From positions 1,178,001-1,242,000 of the forward strand of contig PEDN01001353.1 in NCBI GenBank assembly GCA_003864495.1: a DNA stretch of 64,000 bases, written 5' to 3'. The notes beneath the pieces are model-generated. The model ran no database searches. It worked only from the letters and a program-made list of their open reading frames with translations, and was not told the origin of the DNA. This DNA is from Nemopilema nomurai (lineage: Eukaryota > Cnidaria > Scyphozoa > Rhizostomeae > Rhizostomatidae). Within the stretch, counting starts at the first letter, position 1. Each line of letters starts with the position of its first letter. The translations under genes were made by a program, and so were the position numbers. Positions 52,343 through 62,875 of this stretch are shown piece by piece.

Positions 52343-54481
52343 TTAATGCCGATACTAGATAAATATCCACTTTCTATTGGTTTTTTGTTAGATTTTGTGC
52401 AAGAGCCCTCCTTGTTACTTTGATAGCACTACACCACTGGTTGAGTTTAAAAAGGCCACTGCATTTTGAATTACAAACATCTAACACTTCAAGGAACCAG
52501 AGAAGAAATATTTGGGTAGATATTGGAAAGTTGAACCATGTACGCAATTTGAACAGAAAATCGTAGTAGCAGTTGCCACTTACTTATATGCAGTGCATGT
52601 ATTTGCCTCCATTCAAAGAATCTAGGTAGACAGGATTGGAAATGCAAACAAGGATGTTTCAGTCTAAGGGTGACATCAATCAAGTATGTAAAAAAGTAGA
52701 TAAATGTGGTCCACGTAATTGCATGAAACAGTGGAACTATAGTTTTCACAAACTTCAATCCCTTTTAAGGAGCGCAATGACCTCGTTTCATTATGTAAGC
52801 TAGGACGATTTTCAATGTAAACGTTCTGGAGTTTGTCTACATATCCATGCAAAAATGTGGACACTGATTGGTCATTACGCAGCCAACCATGTGCATATTC
52901 TCAAAACCCTCACGTGGTTTTCGATTGGCAACGATTCGCTATTTATTGGTCCCGCCGTTCGATGCTTTGTTGATGTTCTGTATTACGAAACATTGGTAGG
53001 CCAATGAAGTCAAGGTTCTCAGGTTTTCCAGGGTCTCTGTTTGAAATCGAGCCTCCATCAGGGCTCCAGTTCTCTACTCCTCTCAGCGCAGTTTTTCGTT
53101 TGCGTGCAGACGCTTTTCTTCAGGAAATGCGAATCTGTTTTACAGGCTGCTTTATTTACAACGCCTGTTTTATGCTTTAAAAAACAAAAGGAATGTGAAC
53201 AGTGTCTAAGAGCGACATAAAGGAAATTAGGCCTTTGGACCATAGAATGGCGGCTCTTTGTGCGGTTTTGAAGTTCACGAAATCATCGTCACGCAATGTC
53301 AGTCCTCGTTTGCAATCTCCACTGCACCAATCACTGATCAGTGGCACCAATCAACGATATGCTCTGAACCTTCATAGGCCTACCAGAAAGGACAGGCGAA
53401 GTTATCTTATTCGACACGGTGAGGTCGGAAACTAATAAGAGGGGGAACAAGCTAACAATCGTCATAGCCAAATGAGCACTGCCGGGAGAGTTCTGCGGGC
53501 AGAAACTCCTGGTAATTATCAGGGGTCTGACGTATTATTGTAATCCCAGTCGTTCATGTTGCAGTCAGTTTTGCTCTTAGTGATTCTGATGATTGGTGAT
53601 TGTGCTGCTGTTGATGGCGATCAAAACATTGATGATTGTGATCATGGTCATTATGCAGGGTTGAGGCAAGGTATTTCGGGCATGACAGTCAGAGAAGAGC
53701 TCTTATAACAATGGGCCCCAAATTCAATTAAAACACAAATGATGAAAGAATGATAGATAACTAGAATACTAACTATAATTGCAGGCTTAGAATTGGTCAC
53801 GATTCCTTTGCTTCATGCTGGTTGAAAAAAAACCGAAATATACGTTTGGTCAGCCTTTTCACGTTTTGATGGACTGAGTTTACTACACAGCAGTGATTGG
53901 AAAACTTTAGATACCGTTCATCAGAGTCCAAAAAGCCAGCCCTGTATCGCTCCCTCGTATCCATTCAAACATGCTGCGCAGCGATGAATAGGCTTCAAAA
54001 GCGCGCATGGCCTTCATTCAAAATGGGCAATACACCGCACTGCATGTTGTTTGATTGGAATCAATTGAATCTGGATCCCCATTGTGATTCATTTGTTTTT
54101 ACTTGACCAAACAAAGCACTTGAATAACAGGATGAGGAGCCGTGGTGGCAGATTTGAGAAGCCCTATATTGACCTGTAAATAGATTGGCAATTAAGCAAG
54201 CATCAGCTTCGTGTCTCGCCACACGGACGGCAGCATCGAGGTACCAGAATCACAACCTGTTTGCTTGTTTCGGCCTGCAAATACTCCAGTCGATCTCAGG
54301 AGCCCAAAGGGGCCTTCTTGAACGCTCCAGACCCTGGCCTTTGTTTGCAAGGCACGAAATTCTCTTCACAGCTTGCATTAAAATACCGGGGATTGCTTGG
54401 TGGTGTCGTAAATTTAGGACCCCAGTGCATAGCAGGATTGTCGCTGGCTGAACAAGAATAGTGCACTCGCTTGCGTGGAAA

Positions 54482-55891
54482 ATGGGGAATTGCGCTGGAC
54501 GAAACAAGCTCGTAAAATGTGACAGTACACGGGTAAAAGAAGAACCAACACCAGAGAAAAGTGAAGTGAAGGCAGAAGGGAAAAGCGCTGGAAGTGGGGG
54601 TGTACAGCCGGGCTGGGTTGCCTTCGACGATGATCGAAACTCAAATCAGGTCGAACCAAAGGCGTCTGAAGTGGGAAAACAAAATGGCATGAATTCGAAA
54701 GAGGATAAAACAGGGGACGGGGAAGGTCATACAGGTAAAAAGGTGGAAAAGGAGCCACAGCAGAATTCCCAGCAAGCCAGTGACGGAACAGGAAAATCTG
54801 TTTCACCAGGAGGCCAAAAAACTGAATCTGGTTTGCAAAACAAAGGCCCACAGGTAGATGACTTGGCTAACAGTGAAAAGGCAAAGGTGAAAGAGGGGGA
54901 GACAAAAACATACGTGGAAGTTGAGCTGAAAGGAAAAAGCAGTGATGATGAGGAGGAGGAAGGGCCTGAGAAAAGCGCGTCGAAGTCAATAAAGGTTTTG
55001 CATGAAGTTAGGAACGGACGTGTTGTTGCCACAGAGACAACTGACCTGGGGGGACGGACGGAGCTGGGGGGCAAACCAAACGAGGACGAGTTGAAAGAGA
55101 AAAAGGTGCAGGTTTTGAAGAAGAAAATGGATATTTTTCTTAAATCTATAGGGCCATTGGAAAAGGTCATTGATTTTGAAGAAAATATCTTCCTGAACGA
55201 TCTTATGAACAAAGTTGTTCTACTTGAAGAGGTTAAAATTTCTGGTAGAGAAATAAATGGCCTGATTGCATTCTATGGTGATGAAAAGCCTTCAAAAGTG
55301 GTTGTTATGAGTACAACAGATTCCTGGAAATCAAAGACGGAAGAGGAAGCTATTCCCTGCAGCAGCACCGAAACATTATCATTACAAAGATTTTTTTTCT
55401 CCCTTTTTGTTCCATTTACAAAGTCAATCGAGTTCGCAGTGAAGTGTTTTCTTGAAAATAATGTACACTGGGATAATAACAATTCAAGCAATTATTTTGT
55501 TGAGAATTCAAAGGAGAAGGAAGGCCCGGGGAAATTAGTATGGCAATTTGTGACACCCAAAGATTTGATGTTTACGAACTATGTCCTGTCGAGGTCTGTT
55601 TGTGTAAAAAATGTAACCGTCCTAGGGGAAAAGACGAGCATTTGTGTCGCAACTAAAAAGTGCCTGGGAACCCCCCCTGTAGTGCGGTACACGCTGGATA
55701 ACTGGCAGTCGTTTTCAGATGTTTCAAGCTCAAGGGCCAGTGAAGTACCAAGCCAGAGTGGGTACGAAGAATACAAGGTGGAGCTGGCGGTGCCAAAGGG
55801 GTCACACTTGATCTTTGCAGTCAACTGGAAGCACGACGGGAGAGAAGAGTGGGACAACAACCTTGGCAAGAATTACGAGGTGGTGATTTAA
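54482..55891 (+). CDS. Tandem-CBM21 protein with myristoylation-type N-terminus
   Basis: 469 residues from a single exon; the first in-frame ATG gives MGNCAGRNK. Gly2 with small residue 6 fits an N-myristoylation signal, and Cys4 could be palmitoylated, so membrane attachment is likely. Residues 10-215 are a polar, Lys/Glu/Ser-rich, probably disordered region with an acidic SSDDEEEEG patch. Two CBM21 domains follow: about 233-352, closing WDNNNSSNYFV, and about 355-469, with VRYTLDNWQSF and closing WDNNLGKNYEVVI. The first is degenerate in the VRxTxxxW strand. KVIDF at 228-232 fits the loose PP1 pattern K-x-I-x-F just ahead of CBM21-1; no canonical RVxF is seen. It probably binds glycogen at a membrane; PP1 targeting is uncertain. 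Confidence 0.85.
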   Translation: MGNCAGRNKLVKCDSTRVKEEPTPEKSEVKAEGKSAGSGGVQPGWVAFDDDRNSNQVEPKASEVGKQNGMNSKEDKTGDGEGHTGKKVEKEPQQNSQQASDGTGKSVSPGGQKTESGLQNKGPQVDDLANSEKAKVKEGETKTYVEVELKGKSSDDEEEEGPEKSASKSIKVLHEVRNGRVVATETTDLGGRTELGGKPNEDELKEKKVQVLKKKMDIFLKSIGPLEKVIDFEENIFLNDLMNKVVLLEEVKISGREINGLIAFYGDEKPSKVVVMSTTDSWKSKTEEEAIPCSSTETLSLQRFFFSLFVPFTKSIEFAVKCFLENNVHWDNNNSSNYFVENSKEKEGPGKLVWQFVTPKDLMFTNYVLSRSVCVKNVTVLGEKTSICVATKKCLGTPPVVRYTLDNWQSFSDVSSSRASEVPSQSGYEEYKVELAVPKGSHLIFAVNWKHDGREEWDNNLGKNYEVVI

Positions 55892-57379
55892 CCGACAGGG
55901 TTCATCTAGAAGAAAATTGCATCTTAATGACTATTTAATGACTTTATTTAATTACACACTGATATCAAAATAGCTTATATAACGAACTTTTCCAAGCTTA
56001 CCTTCCAACTCTTCCTCGCCATCGTTTTATGGTGGAGTTTTATCATCAGGCCATCAGCCAGATTCCAATAGCATTTGCATTTTGCTAAATTGGCATGGGA
56101 GCAGCTGATTACAAGCTGTTCCTTGGTGACACGAACGCTCTATTTCTACTTAGAGGCTCTTTTCCCTTGGTAGTTATTGAAACAAAGCATTCAACCATGC
56201 ATTTATTCAGAGGCTGTATTTCGTACAATCACTGCAAGCAAACACTTGACATTTGAAATTATTTATTTTCCCTGTAAAAGAAGCATAATTTTTTATGGTA
56301 TGTTTGAGAAAAATTTTTTAGTAATGATATGTCGCTTTAAAAATGTTCGTTTTATTTGGCAAACGTATGTATTTTGTGCACTTCTATTTGCTTCGTTGAG
56401 TATGGGGCGGGTTGAAGGATTTTACGCATGGCTGCATAGTTTCCTGCAGGTAATGAATTTTATGTCAAACGAGAGTGCCTTACAAATGCATAGATACTTT
56501 TTCCTATATCCAAAAGCTTTCTTGAGCCTTTGAAGAAAACAAAACATAAATTGATGGTGCTTTCCTAACATTACTTTTGCTGCAAAAACCAGGTTAGCTA
56601 CAAAGCAAAGACTTTTCATATTTAGCCTAAATCACGGTAATTAACGCCAAAAATGTATATTACCAAAATAACTCACTATGCACTAAGAAATAAAGAAGTC
56701 TGATCTATGAAAACTCTATGCGTGGCTGTGCATCACGTCATTTTTGCTCTCGATGCGAGGCTCTTGTCTTGCCGAGGCTAACATGTCTACTTTGTTTCTG
56801 GGGTAGTTTTAAGGGGCAATTTTATTTCCACAGAAGGGGTTTTAGGCCCGCGCGGCGGGGTTTTGGGGGCTTCCTCTACTGTATTTTGACGGTTTCAAGC
56901 TTGAAAAGTGAGTTGTGCTTTTCAATATTTCCCTTCAATATGGGCAGTTTCACCACCCTATCTTCAATGATATGCTGTTAGACGCTCAGATCCATGTATT
57001 TAGTCACATGAAAATAAAAGATTCTAATAAAGGCTTCTTATCAAGATCCTACATGTCTAGGGAATGTGGCTAGAGCCTAGTAAACTGGAATTTGCTTCAA
57101 GAGTAATTGGCAGTAAAGGTAGCTTTGACACATCTCTTTCCTTCGTTGAATAGGATATGTGACCATTTGCAAGGTAATTGGTAGTTAGTTACAAATAATG
57201 CATCGTATACAGATAAAGATAGAAATACAGATACAATATAGAGAGTTAAGCATTGTACATAAACTTTTTAAATGAACGAAACTCAATAAAAAACAGCAAA
57301 TGTCAGACGATATTTCCAAAAGTCACGAAAGACCACAAGATCCCAGCATATTTTGATTCGTATTGCATTCGTTAGAGCT
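55892..57379. other. Convergent intergenic between CBM21 genes 2 and 3
   Basis: Holds the 3' UTRs of two convergent genes. AT-rich, with a GC patch near 56845-56870 (GCCCGCGCGGCGGGG). No gene is supported; open frames at 56177-56533 and 56718-56981 look random. Confidence 0.5.
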
Positions 57380-57772
57380 TCACTTGAACGTATAGTTATT
57401 ATTGTTGTTATTATCCCAATATTCCACCGCTGCGTTGCGAAGGCAGATTGCATATTCAAGGGAACTACCAACTGGCACTTCGATGGCAAACTTGAAAAGT
57501 CTTCTGTCGCTCTTTTTCATCCTTCGCTTCTCACTTGAACTTTTGCAGGTCAAGTCATGGTAGGACTTCCAAGAGTTCAATGTGTATCGAACTTTTACCT
57601 CCCAGCCCTCATTGTTCTGATCAGATTTCTTCACAGATATGGTACCTTCAACTTTTCGCCCATGAATGCTAAAATTCTCCAGAGCAACCAGCTTTTGCCC
57701 ATTTTTCATTTTCTCTGACTCAAGATCAAACTGTAATGTAGGATCAACCCCTTTGCCAAGTAACAAGCCCAT
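57380..57772 (-). CDS. Small CBM21-only protein
   Basis: 130 residues, almost all one CBM21 domain: VEGTISVKK, VRYTLNSWKSYHDL, FAIEVPVGSSLEYAIC and the closing YWDNNNNNNYTFK. The first ATG after an upstream stop gives MGLLLGKG, but an acceptor-like TTTTGATTAG lies 16 nt before it, so a 5' exon is possible. No RVxF PP1-docking motif is present. The WDNN...NY loop is entirely asparagine, coded by an AAT/AAC run. It is clearly paralogous to the next gene (shared SDQNNE/FDQNEE-W-x-x-KVR stretch and spacing). Role inferred: glycogen or polysaccharide binding without phosphatase recruitment. Confidence 0.75.
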   Translation of the reverse strand: MGLLLGKGVDPTLQFDLESEKMKNGQKLVALENFSIHGRKVEGTISVKKSDQNNEGWEVKVRYTLNSWKSYHDLTCKSSSEKRRMKKSDRRLFKFAIEVPVGSSLEYAICLRNAAVEYWDNNNNNNYTFK

Positions 57773-58840
57773 CTCTTTTAAGTGTCGTCTAATCAAAATC
57801 AAACTTCACTTCGTTCAACATACGTTCACAGACAGAGTATGACTGCAGATAGGGCGGAACGGGCAAAGTATGCACAGAGTAGAAACAGGAAAAAAGGAAG
57901 ACTTTCCAATGATTGTTCACAAATATCAATTGCACAAAAATTGTTCACCTATGTTCTCCTTTGCTCTCAAAGGGGTGAGAGGGGTGAAGATAAAGCCTTT
58001 CCCCTGCCAGCAATTTTTTCTTGATCAACTATCTCAAGCCTCAAATCGATGGGAAGCTTCTTTGGCAAATTGCTCTGCCTCAAACCATTGTGGTACGGTG
58101 AGGCGTTGCAAGGTTTGGCCTAGAGACGTTTATGCAAGTGGTCCAGATTGATTCGTTTGTGAGTATTACAATATTACTTTCCAAGTACATTTGTTCAAAA
58201 ATAGGGAGAAAGTTAGACAATTTAACTTGGCAAGAAACAAATTTTCAAGGACAGCTTGCGTATCAAACTCAAACGATGATGCAAATGTTTTTCCTGTTGG
58301 ATATTCTATTACCCAAAACGGAAAACAAACTGGCAGCACAATGTTATTCAACGACTTCATCACGTGATTGTGTTGATTTCTCAAGACTTCTCTTTTCCAG
58401 TTGCCAAAAGGCTAGGGAGAACCGCTTTGTTCCGTATAAAAACAACACAAAAGAAGCAGATCTGATAAAACCGATCCTTATTTATCGATGCAATCTGTGC
58501 GTAGAGAATTTCTAGACCATCTTCTTTGAGGCGTATTTCATTTGTTGATTTTACCATTCTACAATAGTCCATTTGAATAAAGTCTAGACGTACCACATAA
58601 GTGGGCCTACAGATCGTCCTTTGACCTTTGGACTCTAAGTACTGAAGAGGCGCTAAGCTTGACCTAAATTCGCAAATTATATTTAGATTCACGTACAAGT
58701 TCAGCTCAAAGCGATTAAGTTACAGTAAAGTAGCTCTGTGTCCAGGATTTTCCTTTGGTTGCAGTACAAGGCCAGCCACCGCTATGCGAGGGCTTCGTTA
58801 TCCAACCCAAGCCATGCAGTGGCAAAAGCAGTTCTTGACA
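57773..58840. other. Intergenic between the two small CBM21 genes
   Basis: About 1.07 kb between tandem minus-strand paralogues, holding the promoter of one and the 3' end of the other. Open frames here (58132-58515, 58381-58698) show no domain or codon signal. No repeat seen. Confidence 0.5.
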
Positions 58841-59344
58841 TTATGATACAGATGACAACATATCGGTGAATTTATAGTTCCTTTCGTTGTTGTTATCCCA
58901 ATACTCTGTTCCATTCATTGCGTTTCGGCAGCAAATCGCACACTCAAGGGTCATGCCAATTGGCACGTTGATCGCAAAATGGAAGCGCTTGAGACCATCA
59001 ACTTTGGCCTTCGCTTCCTCCTCGACATGTCCACAAGCTACATCACTGAATGTGTTCCATGAATCCAACGTGAATCGAACCTTGGCATCCCAGTTCTCCT
59101 CATTTTGGTCAAAGTCCTTCACAGATATTACACCTGCCACCGTTCTGTCGTCGACTTGAATTTTCTCAAGAGAAATAAGCCCGCCTTTTCCTTTTCGCTC
59201 TTCTGTCCCCAGACTGAAGCAAGGCACTAGTTTATTTGCTGGAACTTGCACTGTCTCCTTGCTGTTTGACTTGCCCATTTCCACGACCTTGGAGAAAGGT
59301 TTCGCTGATTTCAGTTTTAGGCCAAGCAGCAGCAGACTCTGCAT
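58841..59344 (-). CDS. Small CBM21 protein, paralogue of the neighbour
   Basis: 167 residues from the first contiguous ATG (59344, MQSLLLLG). A downstream ATG at 59278 gives MGKSNSKETV, a strong N-myristoylation pattern (Gly2, Ser6), and would yield 145 residues matching the neighbour's length. A third option joins a 5' exon 59424-59493 (MEKRQPSLGRR) through a 65-bp intron to 59358, in phase, for 195 residues. The CBM21 domain occupies the C-terminal part: VAGVISVKDFDQNEE, VRFTLDSWNTFSDV, FAINVPIGMTLECAIC, EYWDNNNERNYKF. No RVxF docking motif is apparent. Same strand as, and about 1.1 kb from, its closest relative, so a tandem duplicate. Confidence 0.7.
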   Translation of the reverse strand: MQSLLLLGLKLKSAKPFSKVVEMGKSNSKETVQVPANKLVPCFSLGTEERKGKGGLISLEKIQVDDRTVAGVISVKDFDQNEENWDAKVRFTLDSWNTFSDVACGHVEEEAKAKVDGLKRFHFAINVPIGMTLECAICCRNAMNGTEYWDNNNERNYKFTDMLSSVS

Positions 59345-60881
59345 GGAGGAACCCTCACCTGTCAAATTTGTACAGGCAGATGTTTGATGGCGGTTTGATT
59401 TAATCACTTCCTTTCTGCCATACCTTGCCTCCCCAGGGCCTGCTGCCCCGCGATGTCACCTCGTCGACCAAGAGAGGGCTGCCTCTTCTCCATGGTTTCC
59501 AGGGATCCTGGACAAATATCTTTCGACAAAGGGTTTTGGAAGTGTGAAAAGTTGATTTAGGATTTTCCATATGCAGTTCTGACTGAAAAAACATTTGAAA
59601 AGCATGATGCTCTAGTGTCCCTGCCATCGATGTTCCTTCTACGTCGATTCTTGAGAGAGTTGTGGCAAAATGCTTACTGTCATGGCCGTGCCTGTATACA
59701 ACAATGGTGTTGGTTTACAAAAGGCGGCGTGAACGGGGGTGCTTGTCCATACAATACTTGTGAAGCTGCTTTTGCCATACACGATTTGTTCTTTTCCTTT
59801 TGTCATTTACTAGGGCGGGCGATTTGTATTTAAAAGTGGGGGGGGGTCTACCCTGGGTACCAGACTCAAAAGCGAAGATTTTGAAAGGTAAAGGTAGCCA
59901 CCCCTAAATATTTCTTAGTCGGGGCCCTAATGAGCATAATGAGTTATAGAATATTTCTCCTTTCTTTCTGTTTCTAAACTTTTTCCTATTTCTCTCTACA
60001 TGGCGTTAACAATTTTTTCGCTCTATAACAATTTGGGGTGCCTATGGCGCCTTCCGTTCCCCATTTAACATCCCTGTCCTATTTGCTTATCAATTTAACC
60101 CCCAAGTACGTGGTAACATAGTGTCTCCCGCAGTCATGCTAACTGAATATCATTGCTATCAAAGCTTTCTTTGGGTAGACAACGTGCGGTAGAGCACAGT
60201 GTTTCTTAGCCTTAGCCCCAGACTCCAAATAGTTTGGGGTCTGGGGCTCAGGCTAAGCGTTCTATGCATTGCGACTGCTTACCTGTGGCATCGAGTATGA
60301 TATAGTCGTTCTTTTTATCATAGAGCCGTGCTCAAAGCTCAAATTTGTTAAGGAAGTTAGGACGAAGGCCTTACGTTCACAAGGCATTCGTAAAATTTCA
60401 GTATCAGACAAAAATGTGTAGCGGTTACAAATTAATCAAAAATTACGGACTAGACAAACTATGTTTACTTTAGGTAAAAGGTGCGCAAAAACACCATCCC
60501 ATTATTTCACCATAATCTACCAAGAATTATACATATGCAGTTGTCAGAATAAGGCAAGACGATCGTGGAAACCTTTGTTTGACAGATCTTGAGAGAATGC
60601 CCTGAGATGTAAAAAAATTCAATATTTTGACTGCTATCTGCTATAACAAGCAAAACTGCACTAGCAACAGCAGCCTTAAATTGATAATGGGAAACAATTT
60701 TTCTTATGGAGATCGAGAAGTTATTTGGTAAGCTGGGTTTGACGTAAGACTATTCGTGTGAAGAAGCCTCTTAGTAATGGTAGCAAATGTCGAGGCTTTC
60801 TTATTGTGCAAGGCATGGACAGCAATACTGGAGACCATGTGAACGTTTATCGTACTTCATCTTGAGACTTGAAAATGAGAC
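59345..60881. other. Intergenic with hairpin
   Basis: Apart from the possible 5' exon 59424-59493 of the CBM21 gene, no gene is supported. Contains a G-run near 59838-59848 and a 53-bp near-perfect inverted repeat at 60205-60257. Confidence 0.5.
60205..60257. repeat. 25-bp-arm inverted repeat (hairpin/cruciform)
   Basis: Left arm CTTAGCCTTAGCCCCAGACT plus CCAAA, a 3-nt spacer TAG, then a right arm that is its reverse complement with two differences. If transcribed from the plus strand both differences become U-G wobble pairs. Could be a MITE remnant, a short RNA hairpin or a cruciform site. Confidence 0.7.
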
Positions 60882-60887
60882 TTTATT
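60882..60887 (-). terminator. AATAAA polyadenylation signal of the roadblock gene
   Basis: TTTATT on the plus strand reads AATAAA on the minus strand, 87 nt beyond the stop codon at 60974. Confidence 0.45.
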
Positions 60888-60973
60888 CAAGGCTAATAAG
60901 TCAATCCAACCCAAGCTATTCATGCAATTGTTTCAACACCTAAGGGAACAAACATTTAATAACTGTGCACTGT

Positions 60974-62875
60974 TCAATCCTTCTTGAGCCCGTCATCATT
61001 GGTGTCCTTGCTGTAGGGGCTCGGCAGACTCTGAATAACAACCAGCGTGTCTCCATTTTCAGGCCCCAACATTATCTCAGTGCTCTTCGTTCTGATTCTC
61101 AGGAATTTGAGGTCATCCCGCGGGTCCAAGTTCTTTACCGCGTATCTCGCAGCTGCAACGAGCTTCTTCGTGGCGACTTTGTAGTCTATTGCGCGGGCAA
61201 GGTCCACTGATGACCTCTTGATTATTCCTTTACAGTCGACTATCAGAAAGCCTTGTACCGATGGGTTTGATTGGATTCTCTGAATTACTTCCTCCGTAGG
61301 GGTAAGTACTCTGCAAAATTGTGATTAACGAAATGTTATAGTTGGTGGTGCTCATTTACGTGTGGTTAGTCAAAACTGGCTAATGCCGGGAATGCCGAAA
61401 CAATAAGGTCAAATCAAGTCAAAGGTCAAGGGACAACACATTGCAAGGCAAGAATTTTGAAATACACAACGTTTTTAAAGGCGTAAAGGCAAAGAAGCGA
61501 CATAACATGAAAGTTACTTTAAAACAACGAATTTCACTGCATCGTAGTCACTGCATGAAAGTTACTTCAAACGTAGCCCATAACTGCATTTAAAGCTTTA
61601 CCAACAGTGGCCAATAGAACAATAGTACAATGGCCTATTTATATAACCGCTGACACATGTACATGGGGCCACAAACTTTCATCGCGGGTCTATTGCTACT
61701 CACGACTTTTCGTTTGCTGCTTTCTAAGCGAATATGCGAGTAGATGAAATCGACACATTAAGAGCTATCAGCCTTGCTTTCGTTCATTAATTAATCTGGA
61801 ACAAGCCACAACTGCAATGGGTATAGGTGTAAATCCTAGAACTGGATACAGTCAACAAAAGGTGCAACTGCAGGCAAGTGCGTCAACGACTAGCCAGACC
61901 AGGGAGTAGGATGCTGGCGGACAAACATTAGACATTTTGCCTGCAAGGTGTTCGGGGGAACAAGTCTGATCACATCACTAAAGCCAAGCACAAAAAACGA
62001 CATAACAGGTATTGATCACCAAACAACAACAACAACAAAAATGTTCCGTCTTTCAACTAAAGAAATACTGTTCAAGTTAAAGTACGCTCAAATGTGCAGC
62101 TTTTACAAATACATAAGTGTGATTGCATTAGCAAATCCTGGTGGAGATTCACTTCCTGTGGGTTGCAAGCTTGTTCAGCCTGGTAATGGGACAGTTATCA
62201 ATATTATAAAAAATTGCTATTGAATTGCTTATAACTGAAAATGAACTATGGTTAAAATTGAACGCTACTATTGCACTTTTGACTCGAGCCCATTCACCAA
62301 AATGTGCGATTCTCTGTCTGCTAATCAACAACAACAAAAACAGCAAAGTTTTTCATTTACTTTTCTTGCTGGTTCGTTTTTCCCTCTTTTTGCACGCTTA
62401 CTGTGGCCTTATAACGCTGAGCAAGGTTTCTAGCCACAAACAGCCTGTGTATTAGAGATGCTTTGTACCATTTTTTGAACAATTAAATTAAGAAGAACTC
62501 CAATATTGCAACGCTATAACTAACACAGTACCCATCCAATCTACAAGTACAGCGTAAGAAGCAGCTCAGCATTAGTACTATTCTTTTGTTTCACTCCAAT
62601 TCAACATTACACTATTTGCTCAAGATACGAATTTTCTGCTCCCCAAAACAAACTGCTTGTGCATGAGACACCAAACAGCAAAATGCATTTCCCAGAGCAA
62701 CATTAAAGCAATACGTGAACGGATCTGCTAAAATCACGAAATAAAAGAACTAAATGACCCAATTAGGAATTAGAAGGAAAACTTACACGTCCTCTCCGGT
62801 TGGTATACCAACATATCTGTCTTTCGCCTGTGAAAACAACTCTTCCAATTCCAGTTCTTTTATTTCGTCTGACAT
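60974..62875 (-). CDS. Dynein light chain, roadblock/LC7 type, with terminal extensions
   Basis: Two exons, 62787-62875 and 60974-61310, in phase, 141 residues. The core (about 32-127) matches DYNLRB/LC7: TEEVIQRIQSNPSVQGFLIVD, then AAARYAVKNLDP, DDLKFLRIRT, EIMLGPENGDTLVVIQS. In animals this family forms a homodimer that binds dynein intermediate chains. The typical protein is about 96 residues. Here a 30-residue acidic N-terminal extension (MSDEIKELELEELFSQAKDR) and a polar C-terminal tail of about 15 residues (SPYSKDTNDDGLKKD) are added. The family call is firm; whether it serves cytoplasmic, intraflagellar or axonemal dynein is open. Confidence 0.9.

Larger units (their letters stand above)
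49888..54481. other. Intergenic between CBM21 genes 1 and 2
   Basis: 4.6 kb holding the 3' UTR of the PPP1R3-like gene, a C13 run at 50262-50274, an orphan exon-like block at 51581-51755, a GC palindrome at 52320-52342 and a GAT-rich low-complexity patch near 53585-53660. Other open frames (for example 53202-53435, which starts at GTG) show no domain. Confidence 0.45.

Noticed and set aside
53202..53435. 77-codon basic open frame
   Set aside because: Starts at GTG, has no domain, and is too short to support alone.
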